Shown here piece after piece: positions 18,896 through 29,221 of a stretch of 64,000 bases of DNA (positions within the stretch are counted from its first letter, which is position 1; every line of letters begins with the position of its first letter). Under the pieces are notes generated by a model. That model was not told the origin of the DNA. It did not search any database and worked only from the letters and a program-made list of their open reading frames with translations. The DNA comes from Methylophaga sp. (lineage in GTDB: Bacteria > Pseudomonadota > Gammaproteobacteria > Nitrosococcales > Methylophagaceae): contig JALSLH010000053.1 of assembly GCA_026988435.1 (NCBI GenBank), positions 41,556-105,555 of the forward strand, read 5' to 3'. A program made the position numbers and the translations under genes.

Positions 18896-20146
18896 GTGGC
18901 TCAAGCTATCGTGCAAAAGAAAAAGAAAATTAAGGTTAAAGTTGATCCCATTTTTACTTGGCAAGGCACCAATAAACAGGGGCGCAAAATCAAAGGTGAG
19001 CACTCGGCACCTAACCTTAACGCCGCTAAAGCTATCTTGCGCCGCCAGGGTATTACACCGATTAAAGTTAAGAAAAAATCAAAAGAATTATTTGCCCCAA
19101 GAAAACCCAAAATCAAGCCTTCTGATATTGCCGTTTTTAGTCGCATGTTAGCCACCATGATGTCTTCTGGTGTGCCGCTGATGCAATCAATGGAAATTAT
19201 CGGTGAAGGCCATGAAAATGCCAGTATGCAAGAAATGATTCTTGCTATTAAATCCGATGTAGAATCAGGAACCAGTCTCGCCGAATCATTAGGTAAATTT
19301 CCACTGCATTTTGATGAGTTATTTGTCAGTTTAGTTCATGCCGGCGAGCAATCAGGTACTTTGGAAACATTGCTGCATGAAATTGCAATCTATAAAGAAA
19401 AAACCGAAGCCTTAAAAGCAAAAATTAAAAAAGCATTGGTTTATCCCATTGCAATTCTCGTTGTTGCATTTGTGGTAACAGCGATCTTAATGATTTTTGT
19501 AATTCCACAATTTCAAACCTTATTTGAAGGCTTTGGCGCCGAACTACCAGGACTCACTCAATTTGTTATCAGCGTTTCTATCTTTTTCCAAAAATGGTGG
19601 TGGTTAATATTTGGCGGTATTATTGGATCCGTTTTTGCACTCAAAGAAAGTATTCGCCGCTCAGAAAAAGTTGCACACTTTTTTGACCGAATGTTATTAA
19701 AAGTGCCTGTTATTGGCGTCATCATGACAAAGGGCGCGATTGCTCGTTTCGCGCGTACGTTCTCGACGATGTTCAAAGCTGGTGTACCTATGGTTGAAGC
19801 GATGGTTTCTGTTGCTGGCGCCACAGGTAATATTGTTTATAAAGAAGCCACAATGAGTATGCGGGAAGATATCTCAGCAGGTACTCAACTCAATGCAGCC
19901 ATGGTTGTGCATAAAGATTTGTTTCCTAATATGGTCATCCAAATGGTCGCCATTGGTGAAGAATCAGGTGCCTTAGATGCCATGTTGGCTAAAGTGGCTG
20001 ACTTCTTTGAAGCTGAAGTTGATGATGCTGTTGATAATATGACAGCACTGATGGAGCCGATGATTATGGCTTTCTTAGGTGTTGTTATTGGTACACTTGT
20101 TATTGCTATGTATCTACCTATATTCAAGTTGGGTGCGGTTGTTTAA
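18896..20146 (+). CDS. pilC: Type IV pilus inner-membrane platform protein
   Basis: A polytopic protein that couples the PilB motor to the pilus. The 416 residues contain two T2SF/GspF domains with the repeated pattern FSRMLATMMSSGVPLMQSME and FARTFSTMFKAGVPMVEAM. Membrane helices include YPIAILVVAFVVTAILMIFV and a C-terminal one ending VIAMYLPIFKLG. The start is a GTG at 18896, preceded by aaggag about 8 bp upstream that overlaps the pilB end. The basic N-terminus (KKKKIKVKVDP) is typical. Confidence 0.95.
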   Translation: MAQAIVQKKKKIKVKVDPIFTWQGTNKQGRKIKGEHSAPNLNAAKAILRRQGITPIKVKKKSKELFAPRKPKIKPSDIAVFSRMLATMMSSGVPLMQSMEIIGEGHENASMQEMILAIKSDVESGTSLAESLGKFPLHFDELFVSLVHAGEQSGTLETLLHEIAIYKEKTEALKAKIKKALVYPIAILVVAFVVTAILMIFVIPQFQTLFEGFGAELPGLTQFVISVSIFFQKWWWLIFGGIIGSVFALKESIRRSEKVAHFFDRMLLKVPVIGVIMTKGAIARFARTFSTMFKAGVPMVEAMVSVAGATGNIVYKEATMSMREDISAGTQLNAAMVVHKDLFPNMVIQMVAIGEESGALDAMLAKVADFFEAEVDDAVDNMTALMEPMIMAFLGVVIGTLVIAMYLPIFKLGAVV

Positions 20147-20166
20147 TACCACTAGAGTTAAAAATA

Positions 20167-21030
20167 ATGGCTATTATTGAAATATTACAAGCATCGCCTG
20201 TATTATTTATGACCGTTATTACAATCTTAGGGTTGTTAATCGGTAGTTTCCTAAATGTTGTTATTTACCGCCTGCCGGTAATGATGCAACAAGAATGGCG
20301 GCAGCAATGCGATGAATTAAGTGGCAAAGAGCCCGAAGCCACTGAAGCTTTTACACTCAGTCGTCCTCGCTCTCGCTGCCCCAAATGTAATCATGAAATT
20401 ACTGCTTTAGAAAATATTCCCGTACTAAGCTATCTTGCCTTAGGCGGAAAATGCAGCCAATGTAAAACCACTATTTCGGCTCGTTATCCGCTAATCGAGG
20501 CCTTTACAGGGTTACTCTCAGCTCTCGTTGCATGGCACTTTGGCTTTGAATGGAGCTGTTTAGGCGCTCTATTGCTTACTTGGTCTCTTATTGCGCTCAG
20601 TTTTATTGATGTTGATCATCAATTATTACCCGACAGCATTACACTACCGCTTATGTGGCTAGGCATTATCTTTAGTTTTTTCACTGTTTTCACTGATCTT
20701 CATTCTAGTGTTGTCGGTGCAATTGCAGGTTATCTCTCCCTCTGGCTGGTGTATCAAGGTTTCAAACTTGTCACGGGTAAAGAAGGTATGGGCTATGGCG
20801 ATTTTAAATTGTTAGCTGCATTAGGAGCATGGCTGGGCTGGGCACTGTTACCCACCATCGTATTACTCTCTTCTCTTGTCGGTGCTATTATTGGTATTTC
20901 CCTCATTGTTTTTCGACAACATCAACGTAATATTCCGATTCCTTTTGGTCCATACCTCGCTGCAGCAGGATGGATAGCGCTAATGTGGGGAAATCAAATT
21001 AATGTGCTTTACATTGATTGGATAGGGTAA
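20167..21030 (+). CDS. pilD: Prepilin leader peptidase / N-methyltransferase
   Basis: Cleaves and N-methylates type IV prepilins in the inner membrane. The 287-residue protein has the N-terminal GSFLNVVIYRLPVMM motif and the zinc-binding cytoplasmic loop CPKCNHEI...CSQCKTTIS. The two catalytic aspartates of the aspartic peptidase appear in FIDVDHQLLPD and GMGYGDFKLLAALGAWLGW. Eight or so hydrophobic segments are visible. It follows pilC by 20 bp and also matures type II secretion pseudopilins where these exist. Confidence 0.95.
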   Translation: MAIIEILQASPVLFMTVITILGLLIGSFLNVVIYRLPVMMQQEWRQQCDELSGKEPEATEAFTLSRPRSRCPKCNHEITALENIPVLSYLALGGKCSQCKTTISARYPLIEAFTGLLSALVAWHFGFEWSCLGALLLTWSLIALSFIDVDHQLLPDSITLPLMWLGIIFSFFTVFTDLHSSVVGAIAGYLSLWLVYQGFKLVTGKEGMGYGDFKLLAALGAWLGWALLPTIVLLSSLVGAIIGISLIVFRQHQRNIPIPFGPYLAAAGWIALMWGNQINVLYIDWIG

Positions 21031-21037
21031 AATAGTA

Positions 21038-21661
21038 TTGCTTAAAATTGGCTTAACAGGAGGTATTGCCAGCGGTAAATCTACCGTCTGTGCTTTATTT
21101 GAACGCTACCAAGTACCTATCATCGATGCCGACCTAATTGCTCGCCAGCTTGTTGAACCTGATGAAGAAGCTTATTCTGAGATTATTCAACGCTTCGGGC
21201 AAGCAATTCTGCAGAAAGATAAAACGATTCATCGCAAAAAACTTCGCCAACTAATTTTTTCAGATCCTACTGCAAAACAAGATTTAGAAAATATTCTTCA
21301 CCCTAAAATACGCCAACAACTAATCTTAAAATCTCAACAACAATGCGCATCTTATATTATCCTCGCGATTCCTTTATTGATTGAATCAAAAATGTACGAT
21401 CTGGTCGATCGCATTGTTGTTATCGATATTAATCCAGACTTACAGCTTTCACGTCTACAACGACGTGATGATAGCTCATCAGAACAAGCACAAATAATGA
21501 TAAACTCTCAGTGTAGCCAAGAGCAGCGTTTAGCTCGAGCAGACGATATTATCAATAATAATAGTGAGCCTGTAGCGCTAAACAATCAAGTCGAACAACT
21601 GCATAAAAAGTATATTAAACTCAGCAATGGTTGCCAGCACGCCAATAGTCATGGACAATAG
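21038..21661 (+). CDS. coaE: Dephospho-CoA kinase
   Basis: Last step of coenzyme A synthesis. The 207-residue P-loop kinase begins LKIGLTGGIASGKSTVC (Walker A) followed by the DADLIARQLVEP substrate motif, and it has the lid region RLQRRDDSSSEQA. The best start is a TTG at 21038, 7 bp after the pilD stop, because the glycine-rich loop follows immediately and no ATG fits. The position in the pil operon is canonical. Confidence 0.93.
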   Translation: MLKIGLTGGIASGKSTVCALFERYQVPIIDADLIARQLVEPDEEAYSEIIQRFGQAILQKDKTIHRKKLRQLIFSDPTAKQDLENILHPKIRQQLILKSQQQCASYIILAIPLLIESKMYDLVDRIVVIDINPDLQLSRLQRRDDSSSEQAQIMINSQCSQEQRLARADDIINNNSEPVALNNQVEQLHKKYIKLSNGCQHANSHGQ

Positions 21662-21691
21662 TCTTATTACTATTTCATAAAAAATTTTGCC

Positions 21692-22462
21692 GTGACTGAC
21701 ACTATTATTTACGAACAACCTCTGAATGAACGGATCCGTACTTTTCTAAGAATAGAATTTCTATTTAAACGGATTGATCGTATTTTAGAACATGGAAACA
21801 CGGCGCAACACCGAGATGCATTAACTAATTTACTCAATATCTTATCTATTTTTGAGCGCTCTGATCTAAAACAAGAAGTCATAAAAGAATTAGAGCGCTT
21901 AACGACAACCCTGTCCGCATTAGAAAATAAGCCCGGCGTGGATATGACTGCACTGAATGATTTGCTCGGGGAGTTAGACCAGATCCTTGATGAGATCCAC
22001 GTAAACAAATCAGCCCTTGGACAATCATTGCGTGACAATGAATTTTTATCTAGCATCCGCCAGCGATCAACTATCGCTGGTGGCAGCTGTGCTTTCGATC
22101 TCCCTGCATATTATTATTGGTTACAACATACCTCAAGTGAGACTCAAAATAAGCAGTTACATGAATGGATAGGGCAACTGGCTAGCGCTAGATCTGCTAT
22201 CGATATCGCACTCAAACTTATTCGAGGAAGCACTGGGTTCAGCGATCTTTCCGCGCCATCAGGTTTTTATCAACAAAGTTTAGATAATGGTCAATCTCAC
22301 CAACTTATTCGTATAAAAATACCCAAAGAAGCTAATTGCTACCCAGAAATCAGCGGCGGAAAACATCGCTTTACCGTTCGCTTTATGGAATTTGACATTG
22401 AGCAACGCGCCAAGCAAGTGACGGATGATATTGAATTTTCACTCAGCTGTTGTGCAATGTAA
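21692..22462 (+). CDS. zapD: Cell division protein ZapD (FtsZ-associated)
   Basis: A 256-residue protein of the ZapD/YacF family that cross-links FtsZ filaments at the Z-ring. It has the typical start [21 protein letters not shown], the central alpha-helical region and the C-terminal beta-rich [14 protein letters not shown]. The start is a GTG at 21692. The stop overlaps the following yacG ATG by one base (TAATG). The coaE-zapD-yacG order is conserved in gammaproteobacteria. Confidence 0.94.
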   Translation: MTDTIIYEQPLNERIRTFLRIEFLFKRIDRILEHGNTAQHRDALTNLLNILSIFERSDLKQEVIKELERLTTTLSALENKPGVDMTALNDLLGELDQILDEIHVNKSALGQSLRDNEFLSSIRQRSTIAGGSCAFDLPAYYYWLQHTSSETQNKQLHEWIGQLASARSAIDIALKLIRGSTGFSDLSAPSGFYQQSLDNGQSHQLIRIKIPKEANCYPEISGGKHRFTVRFMEFDIEQRAKQVTDDIEFSLSCCAM

Positions 22463-22665
22463 TGGTTAAGACAGTTAAATGCCCTACATGTAACACAAAC
22501 GTGCCATGGCAAAAAAAGCAACAATGGAAACCCTTTTGCAGTGAACGCTGTAAATTAATTGATCTGGGTGAATGGGCTAGCGAAGGTCATAGTATCGCTG
22601 GTGAATCAGTTCAAGTCGAAAATACGCTCGATCCTGATACGTTTAACCCATCAGATTATCATTAA
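22462..22665 (+). CDS. yacG: DNA gyrase inhibitor-type zinc protein YacG
   Basis: A 67-residue zinc-finger protein. The four cysteines CPTC...CSERCK and the following [16 protein letters not shown] are the YacG signature. In E. coli it binds GyrB and inhibits gyrase. I start it at the ATG at 22462, which overlaps the zapD stop. An upstream in-frame TTG at 22450 would overlap zapD needlessly. It ends the pil-coaE operon. Confidence 0.93.
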   Translation: MVKTVKCPTCNTNVPWQKKQQWKPFCSERCKLIDLGEWASEGHSIAGESVQVENTLDPDTFNPSDYH

Positions 22666-22678
22666 AATAATGCTAAGT

Positions 22679-22860
22679 TGTGGCGAGAAAAGCTAAAGTT
22701 TGTGCGTTTAGTTTAGCTCCTCCGTCACTCCGGTATGTTACCCAGTCAAGCTGAGCACAAGCTTAAGCCGGAGTCTTATTGGCGCAGAGCTCCCGGCTAA
22801 AATCATAGGATGACGAGGATTATTTTTGCAAATTGAGGTATCACTTTTCTCGCTAGTGGC
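22679..22860. repeat. Palindromic/MITE-like element between yacG and nadA
   Basis: The outer ends are inverted: gtggcgagaaaag near 22680 and cttttctcgctagtggc at 22844-22860. Inside, ctccggtatg and aagccggag with later agctcccggct form a second palindromic zone around 22725-22800. It fills the whole yacG-nadA gap, and its right end touches the nadA stop codon. It could also act as a terminator for the convergent genes. Confidence 0.55.
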
Positions 22861-23937
22861 TTAAGCGTCGCCAGCGGTTAAAATTCCTTGCTTCTGTGAA
22901 AAAGAAATCATTTTATCTAGCGGTATTAATGCTTTTTGTCGCACGACCTCATCGACTTCAATGGTATTGGTTCCATCACGTAACGCTTCATACAAATTCA
23001 CTAAGGTATTCATCGCCATCCACGGGCAATGCGCGCAGCTTTTACAGGTAGCACTTTTTCCACCTGTCGGTGCGGGGATCAGCAATTTATCTGGCACGGC
23101 TTGTTTCATTTTATAAAACAAACCATGATCTGTTGCAATGATCAGCGTCGGTGCTTTTGATTTTTTACCTGCTGCAATAATCTGTTTGGTTGAACCAACA
23201 AAGTCAGCCATCGCAATCACCGACTCAGGTGACTCGGGATGTACCAACACTTCAGCTTGCGGATGTTTCTTCATTAATTCTTCAAGCTCATACAGCTTGA
23301 ATTCATCATGCACCACACAATTACCTTGCCACATAATCATATCGGCATTGGTTTTATTTTTGATGTATTGACCCAAATGGCGATCAGGGCCCCAGATGAT
23401 TTTTTTACCTTCATCCATAAGGTGGCTAATAATTTGAATCGCATTGCTTGAGGTAACAATCCAATCTGCACGCGCTTTTACTTCAACACTGGTGTTGGCA
23501 TAAACGACCACCTCTCGATCTGGATATTGATCGCAGAACTGGCTGAATTCATCAATGGGACAACCTAAATCCAGAGAGCATTCTGCATCTAATGTAGGCA
23601 TGATAATCGTTTTTTCAGGGCTGAGTATTTTTGATGTCTCCCCCATAAACCGAACACCACAAATAACTAATGTTTTAGCGCTATGCTGCGCTCCAAAGTT
23701 GGCCATATCAAGTGAATCAGAAACATGTCCGCCTGTTGCCTCAGCTAAAGCCTGCAACTCATCATCTACATAATAATGCGCAATCACTACTGCATTTTTT
23801 TTCTTTAATAAGGCTTTTATCTTGGTGATATAGTCCGCTTTTTGAGCTTCATTTAACCACGCACTGGGTTTAACATTATCAATAATGTTATCAATGCTAG
23901 CTTGTAATTTCAGTGGAATTGTTTCAGCTAAACTCAT
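22861..23937 (-). CDS. nadA: Quinolinate synthase
   Basis: Condenses iminoaspartate with dihydroxyacetone phosphate to quinolinate for NAD synthesis, using a [4Fe-4S] cluster. The 358-residue protein has the cysteine contexts [25 protein letters not shown] and [12 protein letters not shown], plus the substrate histidines in [15 protein letters not shown]. The start ATG overlaps the mutT stop (ATGA). It is the distal gene of a minus-strand run from fmdB through aspS. Confidence 0.96.
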   Translation of the reverse strand: MSLAETIPLKLQASIDNIIDNVKPSAWLNEAQKADYITKIKALLKKKNAVVIAHYYVDDELQALAEATGGHVSDSLDMANFGAQHSAKTLVICGVRFMGETSKILSPEKTIIMPTLDAECSLDLGCPIDEFSQFCDQYPDREVVVYANTSVEVKARADWIVTSSNAIQIISHLMDEGKKIIWGPDRHLGQYIKNKTNADMIMWQGNCVVHDEFKLYELEELMKKHPQAEVLVHPESPESVIAMADFVGSTKQIIAAGKKSKAPTLIIATDHGLFYKMKQAVPDKLLIPAPTGGKSATCKSCAHCPWMAMNTLVNLYEALRDGTNTIEVDEVVRQKALIPLDKMISFSQKQGILTAGDA

Positions 23938-24329
23938 AGTGAGACCTTTATTGCATCAATAATCGCTACGTTGGCAGCGGGGAAATCATCTTCTTTTAAA
24001 TCAGTTACTGCACACCAGCGTAACTGCTGGCCTTCTCGTCCTGTTGGTTTGCCGATAAATGCATCGACCAGCCAAACATCTAGGAGTACGGTTTTGTCGC
24101 CGTAATCATGGCTTATTTTCACTAACTCGCTCGCAGAAGTAATGGTCAGCCCAACTTCTTCTTCAATCTCTCGCAACAGTGCATCATAAACAGCTTCATT
24201 TTTTTCCACTTTACCACCGGGAAACTCCCAGAGATCGCCTTGGTGCTGGTGAGCCTGACGCAAGGCTAATAACACTTCTTTTTTGGTATTAACAATCACC
24301 GCAACAGCGACATGTACAACGTTCACCAC
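23934..24329 (-). CDS. mutT: MutT-type Nudix hydrolase
   Basis: Likely removes 8-oxo-dGTP from the nucleotide pool. The 131-residue protein carries the full Nudix box [20 protein letters not shown] with EVGL following. LWEFPGGK and the C-terminal [19 protein letters not shown] are typical of MutT. It begins at one of two consecutive GTG codons near 24329. E. coli MutT is about the same size, which supports 8-oxo-dGTP use over other Nudix roles, though this is inferred. Confidence 0.88.
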   Translation of the reverse strand: MVNVVHVAVAVIVNTKKEVLLALRQAHQHQGDLWEFPGGKVEKNEAVYDALLREIEEEVGLTITSASELVKISHDYGDKTVLLDVWLVDAFIGKPTGREGQQLRWCAVTDLKEDDFPAANVAIIDAIKVSL

Positions 24330-24338
24330 GACCTTATA

Positions 24339-24521
24339 TTAATCGACCAAAGTATAAACTGCACCACAATAAGGGCAAGCGACTTCACCCTTAGCTTTTA
24401 TATCCAAATAAACTTTAGGATGGGCATCCCAAGCATTCATTGCAGATGTAGGGCAACTTAATGGCAAATCAGACGGATGGATTTCATAACGCTTTTGTGC
24501 ACATGATGCTTCTTCACCCAT
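24339..24521 (-). CDS. CHCC zinc-finger domain protein
   Basis: A 60-residue protein with a Zn-finger of the NDUFS6-like CHCC family: LSCPTSAMNAWDAHPKVYLDI followed by CPYCGAVYTLVD provides three Cys and one His. Bacterial homologues are small, cytoplasmic and of unknown function, often next to aspS, mutT or respiratory genes. It lies 10 bp upstream of mutT and is separated from aspS by a short family D palindrome. Confidence 0.82.
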   Translation of the reverse strand: MGEEASCAQKRYEIHPSDLPLSCPTSAMNAWDAHPKVYLDIKAKGEVACPYCGAVYTLVD

Positions 24522-24559
24522 TTTAAATCTCCAATTTACTATTACGTTATGTAGAGTAT

Positions 24560-24610
24560 ATACCCGTGACCATTCAATCTGTAGATTTCAGATTGAATGG
24601 TAGCGGGTAT
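24560..24610. repeat. Short family D palindrome
   Basis: A 51-bp hairpin beginning atacccgtgaccattcaatc and ending gattgaatggtagcgggtat. It is the two ends of the 16757-17020 element joined with no interior. It sits 4 bp beyond the aspS stop and probably folds in the transcript between aspS and the CHCC gene. Confidence 0.85.
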
Positions 24611-24614
24611 GCCT

Positions 24615-26411
24615 TTACTCAGAACTAGCTTCAGCAATAACAGGTACTTTTCGCAAACGAATATTCAATTCTTTTAATTGCGCTTCACTGACATTACTCG
24701 GTGCATCAGTTAATAAACAACTTGCTGATTGTGTTTTAGGAAAGGCCATCACATCACGAATTGAAGCTGAACCGGTCATCAACATGGCTAAACGATCTAG
24801 GCCAAAGGCTAAACCACCATGAGGTGGGCAACCAAATTTTAATGCTTCTAATAAGAAGCCAAATTTATCATCAGCTTCTTCTTTCGATATGCCTAATAAT
24901 TCAAAAACTTGGCTTTGCACATCCGCTTTATGAATACGCATTGAACCGCCACCTAATTCAGTACCATTTAATACCATATCGTAAGCGCGCGATAGGCATT
25001 TACCTGGATCGGTCTCTAACAAACCAAGATCAGATTCACGAGGAGCTGTGAATGGGTGATGTAATGCTGTCCAACGATCAGACTTATCATCCCACTCAAA
25101 CATTGGGAAAGCAACAACCCATAACGGCTGCCAACCATGTTTAACTAAGCCCAGATCATGACCTACTTTAACGCGAAGTGCGCCTATCGCTTCATTAACG
25201 ATATGGGCATTATCAGCACCAAAGAATACTAGGTCACCTGTTTCAGCGCCGGTGCGATCCATAATCGCAGCCACCACGTCATCCGGTAAGAATTTTAAGA
25301 TCGGTGATTGCAAACCTTCACGGCCTGCTGCAATATCATTCACTTTAATATACGCTAAGCCTTTTGCGCCATAGATACTGACAAACTTGGTGTAATCATC
25401 AATTTGTTTACGGCTTAAGCTCGCACCATTAGGTACGCGTAAACAGGCAACACGGCCTTTTTCATCATTTGCAGGACCCGCAAACACTTTGAAATCAACG
25501 CCTTTCATCAAGTCGCTAACTTCAACTAATTCTAAATCGATTCGTAAATCAGGTTTATCACTTCCATAACGTGCCATAGCTTCGGCATACGTCATACGAG
25601 GGAATGGATTAGGTAATTGTTCTTCTAATACATTCGCAAATAAACCGCGAATCATTTCTTCCATCATCGCCATCAAATCTTCTTCTTCAACAAACGAAGT
25701 TTCGATATCAACTTGGGTAAACTCAGGTTGGCGATCCGCTCGCAAATCTTCATCGCGGAAACAACGCACGATTTGGTAATAGCGATCCATACCCGATACC
25801 ATCAATAATTGCTTAAACAATTGTGGTGATTGCGGCAAAGCAAAGAAATCACCTTGATGTGTACGACTAGGCACTAAGTAATCACGTGCACCTTCTGGCG
25901 TTGCCTTAGTTAAGATAGGTGTTTCAATATCTAAGAAACCATTATCATCTAAAAACCGGCGTAATTGGCTAGTTATTTTTGAACGGAAACGTAGTTTTTG
26001 CTGCATTTCTGGGCGACGCAGATCAATATAACGATGACGCAGTCTTACATCTTCACTTACTTCTGCTTGTTCTGTTAATGGAAACGGCGGCGTTTCAGCA
26101 CTATTAAGAATCACGACACGACTAGCGACAATCTCAATCTTACCGCTTTTTAAATCGGCATTATCACTGCCATCAGGACGCAGGCGAACCGTACCCTCGA
26201 TTTCTAATACATATTCACTTCGCACACGTTCGGCAATGGCAAAGCTTTCTGCATCTTCAGGGTTGCAAACAACTTGCACCAAACCTTCACGATCACGAAG
26301 ATCAATAAAGATAACGCCACCATGATCACGACGGCGGTGCATCCACCCCGCAACCGTTACTGTTTGTCCATCTAATGTTTCATTTACATCGCCGCAATAA
26401 TGGCTACGCAT
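24615..26411 (-). CDS. aspS: Aspartyl-tRNA synthetase
   Basis: A class II aminoacyl-tRNA synthetase of 598 residues. The N-terminal OB-fold reads [20 protein letters not shown]. Motif 2 is [20 protein letters not shown], the bacterial GAD insertion follows, and motif 3 is [14 protein letters not shown]. The N-terminal [16 protein letters not shown] is typical of bacterial AspRS. It lies 18 bp from the DUF502 gene in a minus-strand operon. Confidence 0.97.
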   Translation of the reverse strand: MRSHYCGDVNETLDGQTVTVAGWMHRRRDHGGVIFIDLRDREGLVQVVCNPEDAESFAIAERVRSEYVLEIEGTVRLRPDGSDNADLKSGKIEIVASRVVILNSAETPPFPLTEQAEVSEDVRLRHRYIDLRRPEMQQKLRFRSKITSQLRRFLDDNGFLDIETPILTKATPEGARDYLVPSRTHQGDFFALPQSPQLFKQLLMVSGMDRYYQIVRCFRDEDLRADRQPEFTQVDIETSFVEEEDLMAMMEEMIRGLFANVLEEQLPNPFPRMTYAEAMARYGSDKPDLRIDLELVEVSDLMKGVDFKVFAGPANDEKGRVACLRVPNGASLSRKQIDDYTKFVSIYGAKGLAYIKVNDIAAGREGLQSPILKFLPDDVVAAIMDRTGAETGDLVFFGADNAHIVNEAIGALRVKVGHDLGLVKHGWQPLWVVAFPMFEWDDKSDRWTALHHPFTAPRESDLGLLETDPGKCLSRAYDMVLNGTELGGGSMRIHKADVQSQVFELLGISKEEADDKFGFLLEALKFGCPPHGGLAFGLDRLAMLMTGSASIRDVMAFPKTQSASCLLTDAPSNVSEAQLKELNIRLRKVPVIAEASSE

Positions 26412-26428
26412 AATTATTCCTACTTTTT

Positions 26429-27067
26429 CTAGTTAATATTTTCGGCAGCATTGTTGCTGCCGATGAGTTTATCTTTCTGCCATGGCGGTACAACAACCCC
26501 CATGGAAATAATCATTTTCAAGCCATTTTCAACAGACATATCAAGCTCAATCACATCTTCTTTCGGCAACATAATGACAAAGCCCGATGTAGGGTTGGGT
26601 GTGGTTGGCACAAATACACTCACCAAATCTCTGCCAGCTTTTGCTTGCACCTCACCCAAATCATCAGATGTCATAAAGGCTAATCCCCATAACCCTTTAC
26701 GCGGGTATTCTATTAGGATTACCTTGCTAAAAGATTTTGCATCAGTCGCCAATACGGCTTCCATAATTTGTTTTACACCCGCATAAAGTGTACGTACCAA
26801 CGGGATCCTTGCCAATAACGATTCCCATGCGGCAACAATTCGTTTGCCCAGCAAGTTAGCCACAATCATGCCTGTTGCTAAAACGAGCACTATTGCTAAC
26901 ACTACACCCAAACCAGGAATATGAATGCCTAGTAAATTATCGGGTTGGTATTGTTGTGGTAGTAACAATAAAATTTTATCTAAAAAGCCGACAATAGCGC
27001 GTACCACTAGAAAGGTAATTCCTAATGGCATCCAGACTAATAATCCGGCAATCAGATATTTACGCAT
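26429..27067 (-). CDS. DUF502 membrane protein
   Basis: A 212-residue inner-membrane protein of the DUF502 family. Two N-terminal hydrophobic segments ([20 protein letters not shown] and [19 protein letters not shown]) are followed by a soluble domain with [34 protein letters not shown] and [16 protein letters not shown]. Function is unknown. The order fmdB-like, DUF502, aspS is common in proteobacteria. Its ATG overlaps the preceding stop (TAATG). Confidence 0.9.
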   Translation of the reverse strand: MRKYLIAGLLVWMPLGITFLVVRAIVGFLDKILLLLPQQYQPDNLLGIHIPGLGVVLAIVLVLATGMIVANLLGKRIVAAWESLLARIPLVRTLYAGVKQIMEAVLATDAKSFSKVILIEYPRKGLWGLAFMTSDDLGEVQAKAGRDLVSVFVPTTPNPTSGFVIMLPKEDVIELDMSVENGLKMIISMGVVVPPWQKDKLIGSNNAAENIN

Positions 27068-27315
27068 TAAGCTGCATCACTCTTTTTTTGGGATGATTCA
27101 GATTTACCACTATCCGCAAGATTACGCTTATTGCCACTTTTGAAATCTGTTTCGTACCAGCCATCACCTTTGAGGCGAAAGCCTGCGGCAGATACTAATT
27201 TGCGCAACGTGGCTTCATCACAAGCGGGGCAATGAATCAACGGCTCATCACTCATTTTTTGTAATGCTTCGAACGTATGTTCACAAGCATCACAACGATA
27301 TTCATATAATGGCAT
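27067..27315 (-). CDS. FmdB/CxxC zinc-ribbon regulatory-type protein
   Basis: An 82-residue protein with an FmdB zinc ribbon: MPLYEYRCDACEHTFEALQK and HCPACDEATLRKLVSAAGF supply two CxxC pairs. The C-terminal part is charged and low in complexity (SGKSESSQKKSD). The role is not established despite the name. It is the first gene of the minus-strand DUF502-aspS run and is divergent from the ABC exporter. Confidence 0.9.
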   Translation of the reverse strand: MPLYEYRCDACEHTFEALQKMSDEPLIHCPACDEATLRKLVSAAGFRLKGDGWYETDFKSGNKRNLADSGKSESSQKKSDAA

Positions 27316-27454
27316 CCAGCTTACCTTCTCTCTTCTTTATATTTGTATAGCCCATACATCTTTCACATACTCAATATGTGGTGACTTTTTATATTTTCAA
27401 GCTATGAACCGATTGATTATACCAAAAACAAATATTGACGTATCATGAGCGTCT

Positions 27455-29221
27455 ATGAAAAACACCCAAGACTGGCGGGCTATCCGCAGCTTACTGCCAT
27501 ATATATGGCAATTCAAAGGCCGCGTCATTATTGCTCTAGCTCTGCTTACGTTAGCAAAAATAGCTAATGTGGGCATCCCACTTGCGCTTAAAGGTGCGGT
27601 AGATGCGCTTGACCCACAACTACAAGATTTTATTTATCTTCCTGTTGCTATGTTAGTCGCTTACGGTTTATTGCGTTTTGCCAGTAGCCTTTTTAGTGAG
27701 TTACGTGATGCCTTATTTGCAAAGGTCATCTTCCGTTCTGTCCGTCGGATTAGTGGAAAAATATTCGAGCATTTACATAATTTATCGCTACGCTTTCACT
27801 TGCAACGCCAAACAGGCGGTATTTCACGCGATATAGAGCGCGGTAGCCGAGGTATCAGTTTTCTGCTTAACTTTATGATCTTCAACATCATCCCGACATT
27901 AGTTGAAATCGCTTTAGTCACCGTTATTTTACTGAGAAATTATGACAGTATTTTTGCTCTTATCACCACCGGTACTATTTTACTTTATATTATCTACACC
28001 TTAGTTATCACCGAATGGCGAATGAAATTTCGCCGCAAAATGAATGAAATGGATTCAAAAGCAAATAATCAAGCCATTGATAGCTTATTGAATTATGAAA
28101 CTGTTAAATATTTCAATAATGAAGAATATGAATTGCAGCGATATGACAAAACCTTGTCCTCATGGGAAACATCTGCTGTTAAAAATCAAGCATCGTTATC
28201 ACTTCTCAATATTGGGCAAGGCGTTATTATTGCTATTGGTCTAACCAGTTTGATGCTACTTGCTGGTCAGGGTGTGGTTGAAAAAGAGCTCACCATCGGC
28301 GATCTGGTGTTAATTAATGCTTTCTTATTACAGCTTTATCTTCCACTTGGTTTCTTAGGCTTTGTTTACCGTGAAATACGCCATTCTTTGGCCGACATGG
28401 AGCGTATGTTTAAACTACTTGATGAGAACCAAGAAACTGTAGATAAGGAAAATGCACTTCCGATACAGATAAAAAAAGGCGCGGTTGAGTTTAAAAATGT
28501 GAATTTTCATTATGATCCTGCCCGCTCAATTCTTAATGACATCAGCTTTACTTTGCCGGCGGGACAAAAACTCGCCATCGTCGGTGCTAGTGGTTCTGGT
28601 AAGTCAACATTAGTTCGACTACTCTTTCGGTTTTACGACATCCAATCAGGTTCAATCACCATTGATAATGTCAATATTCAAGATGTTCAACAACAGTCAT
28701 TACGTCAAGTTATAGGCGTCGTGCCGCAAGATACTGTTTTGTTTAATGAGTCGATTTATCACAATATACTTTATGGTAATCCCAGTGTTGATAAAGAGGC
28801 CGTATTTGCAGCCGCCAAACAAGCCCACATTCATCAGTTTATTGAACGATTGCCTGATGGTTATGAAACCCTTGTCGGAGAACGTGGTCTAAAGTTGTCA
28901 GGAGGGGAAAAGCAACGTGTGGCTATCGCCCGCACATTATTAAAGAATCCTCAAATTTTAATTTTTGATGAGGCAACATCAGCATTAGATAGTCACTCTG
29001 AAAAAGCGATAAATAATGCCTTGGAAAGTATTAGTACAAACAAAACAACACTTGTCATTGCTCACCGCTTATCAACAACAGTAAATGCTGATATGATTCT
29101 AGTGTTAGATCACGGCACTATTGTCGAGCGCGGGAGCCATGCTCAGTTATTAGCTCAAAAAGGACGCTATGCCGCCATGTGGGCATTACAACAATCTGAA
29201 GGTTCTACCTATAATGAATAA
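27455..29221 (+). CDS. Atm1/HMT1-type ABC exporter (membrane plus ATPase)
   Basis: A 588-residue half-transporter that would work as a homodimer in the inner membrane. The N-terminal half has six membrane helices with RFHLQRQTGGISRDIERG, the conserved glutathione-binding-type motif of Atm1 proteins, and SLLNIGQG. The ATPase half shows GASGSGKSTLVRLLFRFYD, the Q-loop VPQDTVLFNESI, LSGGEKQRVAIARTLL and ILIFDEATSALDS. Bacterial Atm1 exporters move glutathione complexes of metals or persulfides. Its stop overlaps the next gene's start. Confidence 0.9.
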   Translation: MKNTQDWRAIRSLLPYIWQFKGRVIIALALLTLAKIANVGIPLALKGAVDALDPQLQDFIYLPVAMLVAYGLLRFASSLFSELRDALFAKVIFRSVRRISGKIFEHLHNLSLRFHLQRQTGGISRDIERGSRGISFLLNFMIFNIIPTLVEIALVTVILLRNYDSIFALITTGTILLYIIYTLVITEWRMKFRRKMNEMDSKANNQAIDSLLNYETVKYFNNEEYELQRYDKTLSSWETSAVKNQASLSLLNIGQGVIIAIGLTSLMLLAGQGVVEKELTIGDLVLINAFLLQLYLPLGFLGFVYREIRHSLADMERMFKLLDENQETVDKENALPIQIKKGAVEFKNVNFHYDPARSILNDISFTLPAGQKLAIVGASGSGKSTLVRLLFRFYDIQSGSITIDNVNIQDVQQQSLRQVIGVVPQDTVLFNESIYHNILYGNPSVDKEAVFAAAKQAHIHQFIERLPDGYETLVGERGLKLSGGEKQRVAIARTLLKNPQILIFDEATSALDSHSEKAINNALESISTNKTTLVIAHRLSTTVNADMILVLDHGTIVERGSHAQLLAQKGRYAAMWALQQSEGSTYNE

